Positions 27,746 to 37,342 are shown, numbered from the stretch's first letter. The stretch: DNA of 64,000 nt from JABDIP01 sp965250245 (GCA_965250245.1 OZ252296.1:1798001-1862000); one strand, 5' to 3'. Made by a program: numbers and translations. Notes: generated from the sequence alone by a model not told the origin.

Positions 27746-30025
27746 ATGACCAACCTGTCGACCGCGGCCATCCGGCGGCCATTCCAGGAGCGCCTGGGAC
27801 CGGGCCGGCGGCTCGTGCTCGTCGCGCCCGGCGCCGCGAGCCTGATCGAGCTCGCCAGGGGCGAACGGGCCGCCATCCTCGATCCGCAAGGCGGGCAGGG
27901 TGTTCTGCTCGCGGCCCTTCCGCGCGCCGATGCCGGAGTGTCGCCGCTGCTCGATTTCGACAAAGGCGCGCCGAGGTCAGGCGACATGGAACCGATGATG
28001 GCGCTCCTGTCGGAACGCCAGCGTGGGCTCCTGGCACGGCGCGGGCGCGATCCGGCGACGGCGCCGTGCTGGTTCGTGCCGGCGGACGGCCCCGGCGAGC
28101 GCCTCTCCCTCGCCGCCGGGGCCGCCGCCACCCTGATCGTTGCCGCGCCGCTCGGCGAGGATCGCTTGGCCTCGGAGCTGGAGGTGGCGGTCGAGCGTGC
28201 GGCCGGCGGCAATGCCCCGATCGTCCCGGAGCCGCTTTGGGACCCGGTGGACGAGTTCATCGTCGATCGGCGCACGGCGCGGGCATACGCGCTGGCCAAG
28301 GGACAGTTCGTCCAGATCGTCGATATCGAGGGCCGGCAATGCTCGGACTTCCAGGCCTTCCCGCGCCGCGCCCTGGACGCCGGGCAGGAGCGGTTCATCG
28401 ACACCACCGTCTCGCGCAGCATGATCGGGCGGGCCTATCCGGCGCCCGGGCTCTGCGACAAGTTCTTCGACCAGGACGTCAACCCGCTGGTCGATGTGGT
28501 TCAGGATACCTGCGGCCGGCACGACACGTTCGGGCTCGCCTGCACCCAGCGCATCTACGAGCGGATGGGCTATTTCGGCCATGTCAGCTGTTCCGACAAC
28601 ATCTCGGCCGAGATGGCGGCGTGGGACGTGGCGCCGCGGCCGGCCTGGTCGGCGATCAACTTCTTCTTCAACACCCAGGTCGGCCAGGACGGCGCGATCC
28701 TGGCCGATGAGAGCTGGTCGCGGCCGGGCGATCATGTCCTGATGCGCGCGGCCACCGATCTGGTCTGCGTCTCGACCGCCTGCCCGGACGACACCAGCCC
28801 CATCAACGGCTGGAATCCGACGGACATCCTGGTGCGCATCTACGATGCCGGGGCGCCGCTGCGCCGCAAGACGGGGTTTCGCATGAATGCCACGGCGGCG
28901 ACGGCGCTCACCCGCGAGACCGGGTTCCATCCGCGCACCCACGCCCTCACGCGCCACTATCGCGCCGTGAAGGACCTCTGGATCCCGACCTCGTTCGGTG
29001 CCGGTGACGCGATCGAGGAATATTGGGCGACCCGCGAGGCGGCCACGATCCAGGACCTGTCGCAGATCTCCAAGACCGAGATCGTGGGGCCGGATGCCGA
29101 GCGCCTGATGGACTACGCCCTGCCGCGGGACGTCACGCGCCTGGCCGTCGGCCGGCTGATCTACAGCCCGATGCTGCGCCCGAACGGCGACATGGTCGAT
29201 GACGGGACCCTGTTCCGCCTCGCGCCGACGCGCTTTCGGTGGATGAGCTCGGCCGCCGACAGCGGCGCCTGGCTCGGCTATCTGGCCCGCGAGCAGGCCC
29301 TGGACGCGCATGTCAGGGTGGTCGGCGGATCGATCCACAACGTCGCGGTTCAGGGTCCGGCGGCGCGGGACATTCTCGCCCGGGCCGTCTGGACCGCCGA
29401 GCATCAGCCGTGCCCGGAGGAGCTGCGCCGGTTCCAGTTCCTGGTCGGCCGGATCGGGGAGCAGCAGGGGCCGGCGGTGCTGGTCTCCAACAGCGGCTAC
29501 ACCGGCCTGCCGGGCTACGAGGTGTTCTGCGCACCCACCGACGCGGTCGCGGTCTGGGATGCGATCATGGACGCCGGAACCCCTCGGGGGCTCCGGCCCA
29601 TGGGCCTGGACGCGCTCGACATGCTGCGGATTGAAGCCGGGCTGCCGGCGCTCGGCAGCGAGTTCAGCCCCGAGATCGACCCGCGCGAGGCCGGGGTCGG
29701 GTTCGCGGTCTCGCTCAAGCGCAAGTCGGGCGACTTCGTCGGCCGCGCGGCCTTGGAATCATCGGCGCCACGCCGGGTCCTCACCGGGCTGATCCTCGCC
29801 ACGACCGACGCAGTTCCGGCCGGATCGCACATCTTTGGCGCCGGCGATGCGGTACATGGTGTGGTCACGTCGTCCGCGCGCTCGCCCAGGCTCGGCTGCA
29901 CCATCGCCCTGGCGCGAATGGCTAAGGACGCGGCGGAGACCGGTGGGATGATCGAGATCGGACTGCTCGACGGCACCAAGCGCGCCATGGCCGAGCTCAC
30001 CACACTGCCATTCGGCGCGGAATAG
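27746..30025 (+). CDS. DUF1989-aminomethyltransferase (GcvT-like) fusion protein
   Basis: About 759 residues beginning MTNLSTAAIRR. After about 150 poorly recognised residues comes a DUF1989 (urea carboxylase-associated) domain with GQFVQIVDIEGRQCSDFQAF and VQDTCGRHDTFG, about residues 180-370. A folate-binding GcvT/dimethylglycine-dehydrogenase-like domain follows (about 385-750), with TEIVGPDAERLMDYALPRDV, VSNSGYTGLPGYEVFC, GLDALDMLRIEAGLPALGSE and a C-terminal barrel. GcvT-type domains move one-carbon units from methylated amines to tetrahydrofolate. As last gene of the betaine-type transporter operon, it probably demethylates the imported compound. An upstream extension to 27614 overlaps the receptor gene and is rejected. 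Confidence 0.82.
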   Translation: MTNLSTAAIRRPFQERLGPGRRLVLVAPGAASLIELARGERAAILDPQGGQGVLLAALPRADAGVSPLLDFDKGAPRSGDMEPMMALLSERQRGLLARRGRDPATAPCWFVPADGPGERLSLAAGAAATLIVAAPLGEDRLASELEVAVERAAGGNAPIVPEPLWDPVDEFIVDRRTARAYALAKGQFVQIVDIEGRQCSDFQAFPRRALDAGQERFIDTTVSRSMIGRAYPAPGLCDKFFDQDVNPLVDVVQDTCGRHDTFGLACTQRIYERMGYFGHVSCSDNISAEMAAWDVAPRPAWSAINFFFNTQVGQDGAILADESWSRPGDHVLMRAATDLVCVSTACPDDTSPINGWNPTDILVRIYDAGAPLRRKTGFRMNATAATALTRETGFHPRTHALTRHYRAVKDLWIPTSFGAGDAIEEYWATREAATIQDLSQISKTEIVGPDAERLMDYALPRDVTRLAVGRLIYSPMLRPNGDMVDDGTLFRLAPTRFRWMSSAADSGAWLGYLAREQALDAHVRVVGGSIHNVAVQGPAARDILARAVWTAEHQPCPEELRRFQFLVGRIGEQQGPAVLVSNSGYTGLPGYEVFCAPTDAVAVWDAIMDAGTPRGLRPMGLDALDMLRIEAGLPALGSEFSPEIDPREAGVGFAVSLKRKSGDFVGRAALESSAPRRVLTGLILATTDAVPAGSHIFGAGDAVHGVVTSSARSPRLGCTIALARMAKDAAETGGMIEIGLLDGTKRAMAELTTLPFGAE

Positions 30026-30055
30026 TCCGGCGGCCGGCACCTTCGCTGCAGCCGT

Positions 30056-31066
30056 TCAGGCGCACTCCACCGCGTCGGCCGACCAGCGGTTCGACGGCGG
30101 TAGCGATTTCGCCTGCGCCAGACGGTCGCGCGTTGCCAACCAGGCCGCGGCCCAGATGGCGGGATCCTGCACCACGCGCGATGGATCTTTGGCACTTCGC
30201 ACGATGCAGTCCGGCAGGCAGGCCCGGCCCGATGCCTGGCCGGTCGGGTGGTAGCGAAGGTCGAAGCTCCAGCGGACCGTGTCGCTGGTATTGGCCAGGG
30301 AGGAATGGCTGGTCCGCCGGTGCAGGAACAGGATGTCCCCGGCCGTCATCGGCAGGGGTACCGACCGGGATTCGTCGATCAGCCGGTCGGCGATGCGCAA
30401 CTCGCCGACCCTGTCGGGACAATGGGTCAGCAGCCCGTCGCGATGGCTGCCCGGAATGACCGCCAGGCAGCCCTTCTCGATGGTGGCGTCGGTCAAGGGG
30501 AACCAGATTGTGACCATCTCGGTCGCGTCCCCGTCTTCGGTGATGACGCCGTTGTCCTGATGCCAGGGCGTGCGGCCAACCAGCCCGGTGCCGGTGGGGA
30601 TGCCCATCGAATCCTTGAGCTTTCCCGATGCCCCGAAGGTCAGCGCGCCCTGGGGCGGCTTGATGCGCACATGCTGCACCGGGTTGGAGGTGATCTCGGG
30701 CCCGATCACGCTCTCGACGGCATCGAGCAGGGCGGGGTGGGTCAACAGCCGGAAGATCGACGGCGCCAGGCAGATCGGGGTCTCGGCCGGGATGCCGGCC
30801 CGTGGAGGCAGCGCGAAATCGAAGTGCTGATGGAAGATTTTCCCGGTCGTCTCGTGCAGCTGCACGACCTTCTCGGCGAAGCTGAGCTCCGGCCAGGTCG
30901 ACGGGATCTCGCCCGCGGCCTTCAGATCCCGCAACAGGCCCTCGAGCACCTCCGTGTAATCGGCGAAGACGGCCGCGAAATCCCGGTCCGGGTCGAACAG
31001 GCCGGGCACCACCAGATAGCCCTGGTCCTCGAATTGCGAAATCTGCTCTGCGGTCAGGGCTGCCAT
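30056..31066 (-). CDS. Phytanoyl-CoA dioxygenase (PhyH) family oxygenase
   Basis: About 336 residues starting MAALTAEQISQFEDQGYLVVPG, placed by GGAGGATCAGGTC just upstream. Iron ligands: H169-Q-D171 (TPWHQDNGV) and H254 (RRTSHSSLAN), with R265 following for 2-oxoglutarate. It is the last gene of the second TRAP catabolic operon, 53 bases after the TIM-barrel gene, and convergent with the DUF1989-GcvT gene. Substrate unknown; it is not closely similar in length to the PhyH protein at 18364. Confidence 0.85.
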   Translation of the reverse strand: MAALTAEQISQFEDQGYLVVPGLFDPDRDFAAVFADYTEVLEGLLRDLKAAGEIPSTWPELSFAEKVVQLHETTGKIFHQHFDFALPPRAGIPAETPICLAPSIFRLLTHPALLDAVESVIGPEITSNPVQHVRIKPPQGALTFGASGKLKDSMGIPTGTGLVGRTPWHQDNGVITEDGDATEMVTIWFPLTDATIEKGCLAVIPGSHRDGLLTHCPDRVGELRIADRLIDESRSVPLPMTAGDILFLHRRTSHSSLANTSDTVRWSFDLRYHPTGQASGRACLPDCIVRSAKDPSRVVQDPAIWAAAWLATRDRLAQAKSLPPSNRWSADAVECA

Positions 31067-31119
31067 GACCTGATCCTCCATCGATCGTCTTGAACCGGCC
31101 TGCCGCCGGCGCGGTGTCG

Positions 31120-31983
31120 CTATGCGAAAAGGGTCTTGAAGCGGTCTATCGAGGCCCGGAAACCGTCCTCGAAGCTGCCGCCTTCCGGCCGGTGCACGCT
31201 CTCGAACGAGATCACGCCGTCATAGCCGTCGGTGCGCAGGGCGTCGGCCATCGGCTGGAACTGGTCGGCGAGCTGGCCCTCGCCCATGCGGCGGACCTCC
31301 AGCGTGGCGCGCGGCGTGTCGACCTGGACGTCCTTGATGTGGATGTGGCCGAGGTAGCCGTCGCGCACCTCCTCGTAGCCGTCCGGCCAGGCGCGCTCGT
31401 GGCACCAGCAATTGTTGGCCGGGTCCCAGAGCACCTTGAGGGTGTCCTTGGCGTCGAGGTCGTCGATCAGCTTGCGGGCGGTGTAGTTGGAATTGACCAT
31501 CGTGCCGTTGCCGGTCTCCACCACCAGCGTCACGCCCTCCGCCCGCGCCAGCTCGACAGCGGGGGCGATCAGCGGCGGCAGGGTATCCCAGGCGCCCTTG
31601 GCGACGTTCCAGACCTCCGCCCCGTTGCGACCCCACAGGATCTGCTCCTTCTTCGAGGTCATGATGCGCACCAGCGGCGAGCCAAGCTCATGGGCCATGG
31701 CGATCACCCGCTTCAGCGCATCCATGTGGCGGGTGTGCAGATCGTCGCCCGGCCGGTTGGCCGTGGTCATGCCCGCGAAGATGTGCCGCGACAGGCAGGA
31801 GACGGGCGTGTCGTGCCGGTCCAGCAGGGCCTTGATCCCGGCGATCTCCTCCTTCGAATGATCGCCGACCTCGGTGTCGCCGACGAATTGCAGCTCGGCG
31901 TATTCCAGGCCGTACTCGTCCATCACCGCCAGCGCGTGGGCGAGGTCTCGGCTGATGCCGTCGCAGATCACACCAAGCTTCAT
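31120..31983 (-). CDS. Sugar phosphate isomerase/epimerase-like TIM-barrel protein
   Basis: 287 residues of the xylose-isomerase-like (AP endonuclease 2) TIM barrel. Metal-binding candidates are E156 (VVETGNG), D188 (WDPANN), H215 (GHIHIKD) and E261 (FESVH), at the usual places. GGAGACCAGAG precedes the ATG. It sits between a 3-hydroxyisobutyrate-dehydrogenase-like gene and a PhyH gene in one operon. It probably isomerises or epimerises a keto-sugar or sugar-acid intermediate. Confidence 0.85.
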   Translation of the reverse strand: MKLGVICDGISRDLAHALAVMDEYGLEYAELQFVGDTEVGDHSKEEIAGIKALLDRHDTPVSCLSRHIFAGMTTANRPGDDLHTRHMDALKRVIAMAHELGSPLVRIMTSKKEQILWGRNGAEVWNVAKGAWDTLPPLIAPAVELARAEGVTLVVETGNGTMVNSNYTARKLIDDLDAKDTLKVLWDPANNCWCHERAWPDGYEEVRDGYLGHIHIKDVQVDTPRATLEVRRMGEGQLADQFQPMADALRTDGYDGVISFESVHRPEGGSFEDGFRASIDRFKTLFA

Positions 31984-31998
31984 CTCTGGTCTCCGGGC

Positions 31999-32889
31999 CT
32001 AGCGGTGCAGTTCCGCGCCGATGATCTCCTCGATCACGCGGGTCACGATCCAGTTGTCCCCGTTCGGGTATTTGGTCTTGCCGGCATGGAACAGCTGCAT
32101 GGCCGTCGATGCGGTATGCATCGGAACGCCCAGCTCCTCGGCAAGACCGAGCGCGATCGTCAGATCCTTGTGCATGGTGTTGATGTGGCTGCCGGTGCCC
32201 TCGAACTGACGGTCGATGATCTTCTCCAGCGCGTTGTTCGCCACTCCGCAGCCGGCGCTGGACGTCGATACGACATTCAGCAGAACCTCGCCCTTCACGC
32301 CGGCCTTGGCTGCCAGGGCCGCCGCCTCGAAGGTGGCGGAGAAGATCGAGCCGATCAGCGACTGCAGGCAGGCCTTCACGGTCTGACCATCGCCGGCCTT
32401 GGACCCGACACGATGGATCGTCCCCGACACGGCCTCCATGACCGGGGCGAAATCGTTGAGGACCGCGCCTTCGCCGGCCGCCATCATGGTAAGCGTGCCG
32501 CCCTGGGCGCCGGGAAATCCGCCGGAGACCGGGCTGTCGATGAGGTGGATGCCCGAGCCCTCCATCGCCGCGCCGATCTCGCGGGCCTCATGGGGCTTGA
32601 TGGTGGCGGTGAGGATCACCGCGCCGCCCTGGGCCATGCTGCCGACCAGCCCGTCCTTGCCGAGGATGACGGATTTCGCCTGGTCGCCGTTCATCACCAT
32701 GACGTAGACGGCATCGGCATTGGCGCCGACATCGGCGACGCTGCTCGCGGGAGTGCCGCCCATCTCGGCGAAGGCGGCCAGGCGCGCCTCGCTGAGATCC
32801 AGGCCGGTGGTCCGGAAACCGTTCTTGATCAGGTTCTTGGCCAGGCCGGACCCCATATCGCCAAGGCCCACGACGCCGACACGTTGCAT
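31999..32889 (-). CDS. NAD(P)-dependent beta-hydroxyacid dehydrogenase (LtnD/HIBADH family)
   Basis: About 296 residues. The Rossmann motif GLGDMGSGLAKNL is at the N-terminus, the substrate loop SPVSGGFPGAQGGTLT in the middle, and the catalytic Lys in GDGQTVKACLQSLIG. The usual Asn-Asn after that Lys is absent; the K-x-x-x-Q-x-L pattern resembles L-threonate dehydrogenase-type members more than 3-hydroxyisobutyrate dehydrogenase. The ATG at 32889 has AAAGGA upstream; a TTG two codons earlier is possible. Encoded between the TRAP large permease and the TIM-barrel protein. Confidence 0.85.
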   Translation of the reverse strand: MQRVGVVGLGDMGSGLAKNLIKNGFRTTGLDLSEARLAAFAEMGGTPASSVADVGANADAVYVMVMNGDQAKSVILGKDGLVGSMAQGGAVILTATIKPHEAREIGAAMEGSGIHLIDSPVSGGFPGAQGGTLTMMAAGEGAVLNDFAPVMEAVSGTIHRVGSKAGDGQTVKACLQSLIGSIFSATFEAAALAAKAGVKGEVLLNVVSTSSAGCGVANNALEKIIDRQFEGTGSHINTMHKDLTIALGLAEELGVPMHTASTAMQLFHAGKTKYPNGDNWIVTRVIEEIIGAELHR

Positions 32890-32917
32890 GCGCAAATTCC
32901 TTTCGAGCTCTCCCGCC

Positions 32918-34495
32918 CTACCGCACCAGGAAGAGCGAGATCTGCGGGAAGAAGAGAAGGACCGCCAGGATGATGACCTGCAGGCAGATGAACGGCCCGA
33001 AGGAGCGGTAGATCGTCACCAGGTCGATACTCGGTGGCGTCACGCTTTTCAGGTAGAACGCCGCCGAACCGAAAGGCGGCGTCAGGAACGCCACCTGCAT
33101 GTTGACGCTGAACAGGATACCAAACCAGATCGGGTCATAGCCAAGCTGTTTCACGATCGGCATGAAGACCGGCATGCACAGCAGCACGATGCCGATCCAG
33201 TCCATGAACATGCCCAGGATGAAGAAGATCAGCATCATCACCAGGATGACCACGATCGGCGCGACGTCGAGCCCGAGAATGGCGTTGGCCACGAAGCGGT
33301 TGCCGCCCGACAGGCTGAAGGCGCCGGCCAGCACGGTTGCGCCGAAGGTCACCCACAAGATGGTGCCGACCGAGCGGTAGGTCTGCTCCATGCCTTCGAG
33401 CATCATGACCGAGCTGAGCTCGCCGCGGATCCAGATGAGCAGCGTGGAGGCGACGACGCCCATGGCGGCCGCCTCGGCATAGCCGGTCACGCCGCCGTAG
33501 ATCGAGCCCAGCACCAGGTCGACGACGACCAGCGGCGGCAGAAGCCCCTTGGCGATAGGAAGGCCCTCGCCGTTCTTCTGCAGCCAGGCGACCAGCACCA
33601 GCGCCACGGCGGCGCTGGAGAAGATGAAGGCCGCGACAAGATCGCTGTCACGGATTCCGAGCGCCCAGGCGATGAAGGCGCAGCCGAGCCCGACGCCGAA
33701 GGGGGCGAGGCAGAAGACCAGCTCGCCGCGGTGATTGATCTCGTGGGTCTCGGTCTCGACGCCGGACTCCGCGGGGAGCGGCGCCAGCTCCGGCTGCAGG
33801 CGCGTGCGGACCACGATGTAGAGGATGTAGGTGCCCGCCAGCATCAGCCCCGGAATGAAGGAGGCGGTGAAGAGCTTGGTGATCGAGGTCTCGGTGACGA
33901 GGCCGTAGATGATCAGCACCACCGAGGGCGGGATCATGGTGCCGAGCGAGCCACCGGCGCAGATCGTGCCGATGGCGAGATGCTTGTTGTAGCCCAGGCG
34001 CAGCATCTGCGGCAGGGCAACCAGGCCCAGCAGCACGATCTCGCCGCCGATGATGCCCGACATCGCGGCCATGATGACTGCCATGATGGTGGTGACGATG
34101 GCGACGCCGCCCCGCATCCGCCCCATGGCGATGTTGAGCGCGTCGTACATGTCCTTGGCGATGCCCGAGCGCTCCAGCAGAGAGGCCATGACGATGAAGA
34201 AGGGCACGGCGATGATCGCGTGGGTGACGACCAGGTCGTAGACCCGTTGCATGACGAGGCCCAGCCCGGGCTCGCCGAAATTCAGCCAGATGATGATGGC
34301 GCCGAGGAAACCGGTGGCGAAACCCAGCGGCACGCCCGCCACCAGCAGCGCGAAGATGCCGATGAGCAGGAGCAGCGACAGGGTCCCGACGCCGAGATCG
34401 GCGCGGAAATCGCCTAGGATCCAAAGCGGGACCGTCAGCCCGAGCAGGATCGCGATGGCGAAGAGGGCGACAGGGGTCAGCGCGCGCTGGTTCAT
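32918..34495 (-). CDS. TRAP transporter large permease subunit (DctM type), second system
   Basis: 525 residues with the same motif set as the protein at 14876: GEIVLLGLVALPQMLRLGYN, GGSLGTMIPPSVVLIIYGL and AFLTPPFGSAAFYLKSV. The two large subunits are obvious paralogues across their length. It overlaps the small-subunit gene by four bases (ATGA) and is followed by the dehydrogenase gene. Confidence 0.93.
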   Translation of the reverse strand: MNQRALTPVALFAIAILLGLTVPLWILGDFRADLGVGTLSLLLLIGIFALLVAGVPLGFATGFLGAIIIWLNFGEPGLGLVMQRVYDLVVTHAIIAVPFFIVMASLLERSGIAKDMYDALNIAMGRMRGGVAIVTTIMAVIMAAMSGIIGGEIVLLGLVALPQMLRLGYNKHLAIGTICAGGSLGTMIPPSVVLIIYGLVTETSITKLFTASFIPGLMLAGTYILYIVVRTRLQPELAPLPAESGVETETHEINHRGELVFCLAPFGVGLGCAFIAWALGIRDSDLVAAFIFSSAAVALVLVAWLQKNGEGLPIAKGLLPPLVVVDLVLGSIYGGVTGYAEAAAMGVVASTLLIWIRGELSSVMMLEGMEQTYRSVGTILWVTFGATVLAGAFSLSGGNRFVANAILGLDVAPIVVILVMMLIFFILGMFMDWIGIVLLCMPVFMPIVKQLGYDPIWFGILFSVNMQVAFLTPPFGSAAFYLKSVTPPSIDLVTIYRSFGPFICLQVIILAVLLFFPQISLFLVR

Positions 34496-35097
34496 GACCC
34501 GTCATCCTCTTCGGCGGCCGGAATGCCCGGCCTGCCGCGCCCGAACCAGTCGACGAGGATGTTGTTGAGGGACTGCGCGGCCACCAGCGCCGTCACGATC
34601 AGCACCAGCGGCTTGATGGTCGCCGGGATCGGCGGATCGAAGATGGTGCCGAAGCGCTCCCAGGTGATGAACGCCTTCCAGGCGACGTCGCTTCCGCCAA
34701 CGAGCATCAGCGTCGCATAGACCGTGAGCACGAAGAGGGCGGTGTAGTCGAAAGCGCGCCGAACATTCCTCGGCACGATGTCGTAGATGGCGGTGATGCG
34801 GATATGGGCCCGGCGCTGCATCGTGTAGGCGCCGGCGGCCAGGTAGACGATCGAGCCCATCCACAGCACCAGCTCGTTCACCCACAGCGTCGGGCTGCCG
34901 AAGAGGTAGCGCATCGCCACCTCGTAGAAGGTCACGAGAACGCCCGCGAAGATCAGGAACATCGTCACCCGCGAGATCGCCGTGACGACACGGTCGAGCG
35001 GCGTGTAGCGCTCGCTGTCGGGCGGTGCGGCGATGTAGGCGGCGATCCCGCCGATCACGCCCTTGCTCTCCACCAGTTCCCGGGTTCGCTCGTCCAT
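34492..35097 (-). CDS. TRAP transporter small permease subunit (DctQ type), second system
   Basis: 201 residues with four hydrophobic helices. FYEVAMRYLFGSPTLWVNELVLW is the conserved DctQ segment, and WERFGTIFDPPIPATIKPLVLI nearly repeats the equivalent part of the first TRAP small subunit. It has about 25 more N-terminal residues than the paralogue at 16505. Confidence 0.92.
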   Translation of the reverse strand: MDERTRELVESKGVIGGIAAYIAAPPDSERYTPLDRVVTAISRVTMFLIFAGVLVTFYEVAMRYLFGSPTLWVNELVLWMGSIVYLAAGAYTMQRRAHIRITAIYDIVPRNVRRAFDYTALFVLTVYATLMLVGGSDVAWKAFITWERFGTIFDPPIPATIKPLVLIVTALVAAQSLNNILVDWFGRGRPGIPAAEEDDGS

Positions 35098-35195
35098 GGC
35101 CGCCCCTTCGCCCGCCAGTGCCGGGTCGATATCGCTGAAGTCGTGAAAAAGGGGCGGGCCGGCACCCCATTACGCCGGCCCGCCAGGGAGGTGCC

Positions 35196-36215
35196 CTAGT
35201 CGATCAGACCGATATCGGTCATGAAGTTGACATGGCTCTCCATCACCGCCTGGGCGGCCGGGGTCTTGTTGCCCCACTCCTCCCAGCGGCTTTGGGCGAA
35301 ATCGCGGAACGCCTTGCGGTCCTCGGTCGACCAGTTATGGATCGTCACGCCATTGGCGGCGATCTCGCGCGCGGTCTGCTGATCGCGGATCTCGGTCAGC
35401 AGCGCCAGATCCAGCGCGATGCCCTTGAGCGAGACCTCGATCATGGTCTGGATGCTCTCGGGCAGTTCGTCCCAGGCACCCTTGTTGCAGGAGAGCTGCT
35501 CCGACGGCATCGAGTGGAAGCCCGGATAGGTGACGTGGCTCGCCACGTCGAACAGCCCGAGCGAGTTGTTGGTGTTCAGCGTCGAGGCGTCGGCCCCGTC
35601 GACGATGCCGGTCCTGAGCGCGTTGGGCACCTCGCCGAAATCCATCACCACCGGCTTGGCGCCGAAGGAGGCGAAGATCTCGGTCTCCAGGCCCGGGGGC
35701 GAGCGGAATTTCCAGTCCTCCAGATCGGCGAAGCCGGCCAGCGGACGGGTCGAGGACAGCGACTCATGGCCCTGCAGCCAGAAGCCGACCAGATGCATGC
35801 CCTGCGGATCGTAGAGATGCTCCTGCACCACCGCGCGGCCGCCACCATGGTCGAGCCAGGCCAGGAACTGGTAGGGCGTGTCGTATCCGCCCATGATGTC
35901 GCCGGCGAGCTGCCAGCCGGCATCCTTGCCGACATTGCCGGTGATCCCGCCCATGTCGCAGTCGAGGATGCCCTGGGACGCCGCGCCCATCACCTCGTTC
36001 TGGGCGACCACCTCGGACGAATAGTGCATCTGGATCTCCAGAGCGCCGTCCGACATGGTCTGAACCTCGTCGATGAAGCGCGCGATCAGCTGCCCCGGCG
36101 TCGACTCCGCCGAGAAATGCGTCTGGATGCGCAGCTTGTAGTCCGCGCCCAGCGCCGGTCCGGAAACGATCGCGAGGGCGGCGGCGCCCGCCAACAGTTT
36201 GGCCGTTGATTTCAT
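35196..36215 (-). CDS. TRAP transporter solute-binding protein (DctP, TakP-like), second system
   Basis: 339 residues. Signal peptide MKSTAKLLAGAAALAIVSG ends near ALGAD; the mature protein starts YKLRIQTHFSAESTPGQLIA. WKFRSPPGLETEIFASFGAK and SHVTYPGFHSMPSEQ match the first TRAP receptor almost word for word, so ligands are probably chemically related. AGGGAGGAAAGACA precedes the ATG. It lies 80 bases downstream of the Gfo/Idh gene in the same operon. Confidence 0.92.
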   Translation of the reverse strand: MKSTAKLLAGAAALAIVSGPALGADYKLRIQTHFSAESTPGQLIARFIDEVQTMSDGALEIQMHYSSEVVAQNEVMGAASQGILDCDMGGITGNVGKDAGWQLAGDIMGGYDTPYQFLAWLDHGGGRAVVQEHLYDPQGMHLVGFWLQGHESLSSTRPLAGFADLEDWKFRSPPGLETEIFASFGAKPVVMDFGEVPNALRTGIVDGADASTLNTNNSLGLFDVASHVTYPGFHSMPSEQLSCNKGAWDELPESIQTMIEVSLKGIALDLALLTEIRDQQTAREIAANGVTIHNWSTEDRKAFRDFAQSRWEEWGNKTPAAQAVMESHVNFMTDIGLID

Positions 36216-36295
36216 TGTCTTTCCTCCCTGAGGTCTTCACATGGAATTGGCTGTTTTCTTGCGGCCGACGGACCCCGTGTCCCTCGGCCCACCGG

Positions 36296-37342
36296 CTAGT
36301 GAACCCGTTCGAAAGGCGCCTCCCTTGCCGATGTCGGTATGAAGTCGTATCGGACCGGCACCGCCGCGCCCGCGCCCATGGATTGCTCCGCTGCCAGGGC
36401 GATGGCCTCGGCCACGAGCCCGTCCTCCAGGCCGGGGAAGGGCGCGGAGCCCTCCAGATGGTCCAGGAAGGCGTCGAGCTGCGCGGGATAGGTGTCGGCC
36501 GCGCGCGAATACCAATGCTGGTGCCCGCCAAGCGACTGGATCGTGTCGCCGCGATAGAGCGCCACGTCGACCGGCACCGGCATGCGGGATTGCACCATGC
36601 CCTCCGAGCCGACGATTTCGATGCGCTCGTCGTAGCCATAGCCGGTGCGCCGGCTGAAGTTCATCTGGCAGAAGGCGCCGCCGGCCATTCGGAGCGTCAG
36701 CGCCGCCGTGTCGACGTCGCCATGGCGGCCGTAGTCGGGCTCGAACAGGCAATCGCCGTCGGCATAGACGGAGACCGGCCGGTCGCCGGAAATCCAGCAG
36801 GCCAGGTCGAAGAAATGCGCGCCCTTGTCGCGCAGCTGGCCGCCGGATCCGGCGACGTACTGCACCGGCGGGGGCGCCTGGGTCCGCGAGGTCAGGACCA
36901 TCAACTCGATGGCGCCAACCGCGCCGGCATCCACATGCGCCTTCAAGGCCGCGTGCTGTGCGTCGAAGCGGCGATTGAAGGCGAGGCCGGATTTGAGGCC
37001 GGCCGTCGTTGCCGCCGCAAGGGTTTCGACCGCCGAGCCGAGATCGGTGTCGATCGGCTTCTCGCACAGGAAGGAAATGCCCGAGCGGATGCAGGCGCGG
37101 GCGATATCGCCATGGGTCGCGGTCGGCGTCGCGATGATCGCGAAGTCGCAGCCGGCCTCCAGCGCCGCCTCCAGCGTGGTGGACGCCTCGGCGCCATGGC
37201 GGCCGGCGAGCACGTCTGCGCTGTCGCCGTCGATGTCGTAGACGTGGCTCAGCCGCGCCCGCGTGCACTTCTCCAGGCACGCCGCATGGACCCGGCCGAT
37301 GAAGCCGGTCCCGATCAGCAAGGCCCGGGTCAGGTCAGCCAT
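36296..37342 (-). CDS. Gfo/Idh/MocA-family oxidoreductase
   Basis: About 348 residues starting MADLTRALLIG. The NAD(P)-binding motif GTGFIGRVHAACL and the substrate-site motif CEKPID are clear, followed by the alpha/beta domain (SGGQLRDKGAHFFDLACWI). Members oxidise or reduce sugars, inositols and sugar derivatives. Its start codon lies eight bases before the stop codon of a small upstream reading frame (37335-37460) that carries a much better ribosome-binding site, so translation is probably coupled. It is the first large gene of the TRAP catabolic operon that runs to 30056. Confidence 0.88.
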   Translation of the reverse strand: MADLTRALLIGTGFIGRVHAACLEKCTRARLSHVYDIDGDSADVLAGRHGAEASTTLEAALEAGCDFAIIATPTATHGDIARACIRSGISFLCEKPIDTDLGSAVETLAAATTAGLKSGLAFNRRFDAQHAALKAHVDAGAVGAIELMVLTSRTQAPPPVQYVAGSGGQLRDKGAHFFDLACWISGDRPVSVYADGDCLFEPDYGRHGDVDTAALTLRMAGGAFCQMNFSRRTGYGYDERIEIVGSEGMVQSRMPVPVDVALYRGDTIQSLGGHQHWYSRAADTYPAQLDAFLDHLEGSAPFPGLEDGLVAEAIALAAEQSMGAGAAVPVRYDFIPTSAREAPFERVH

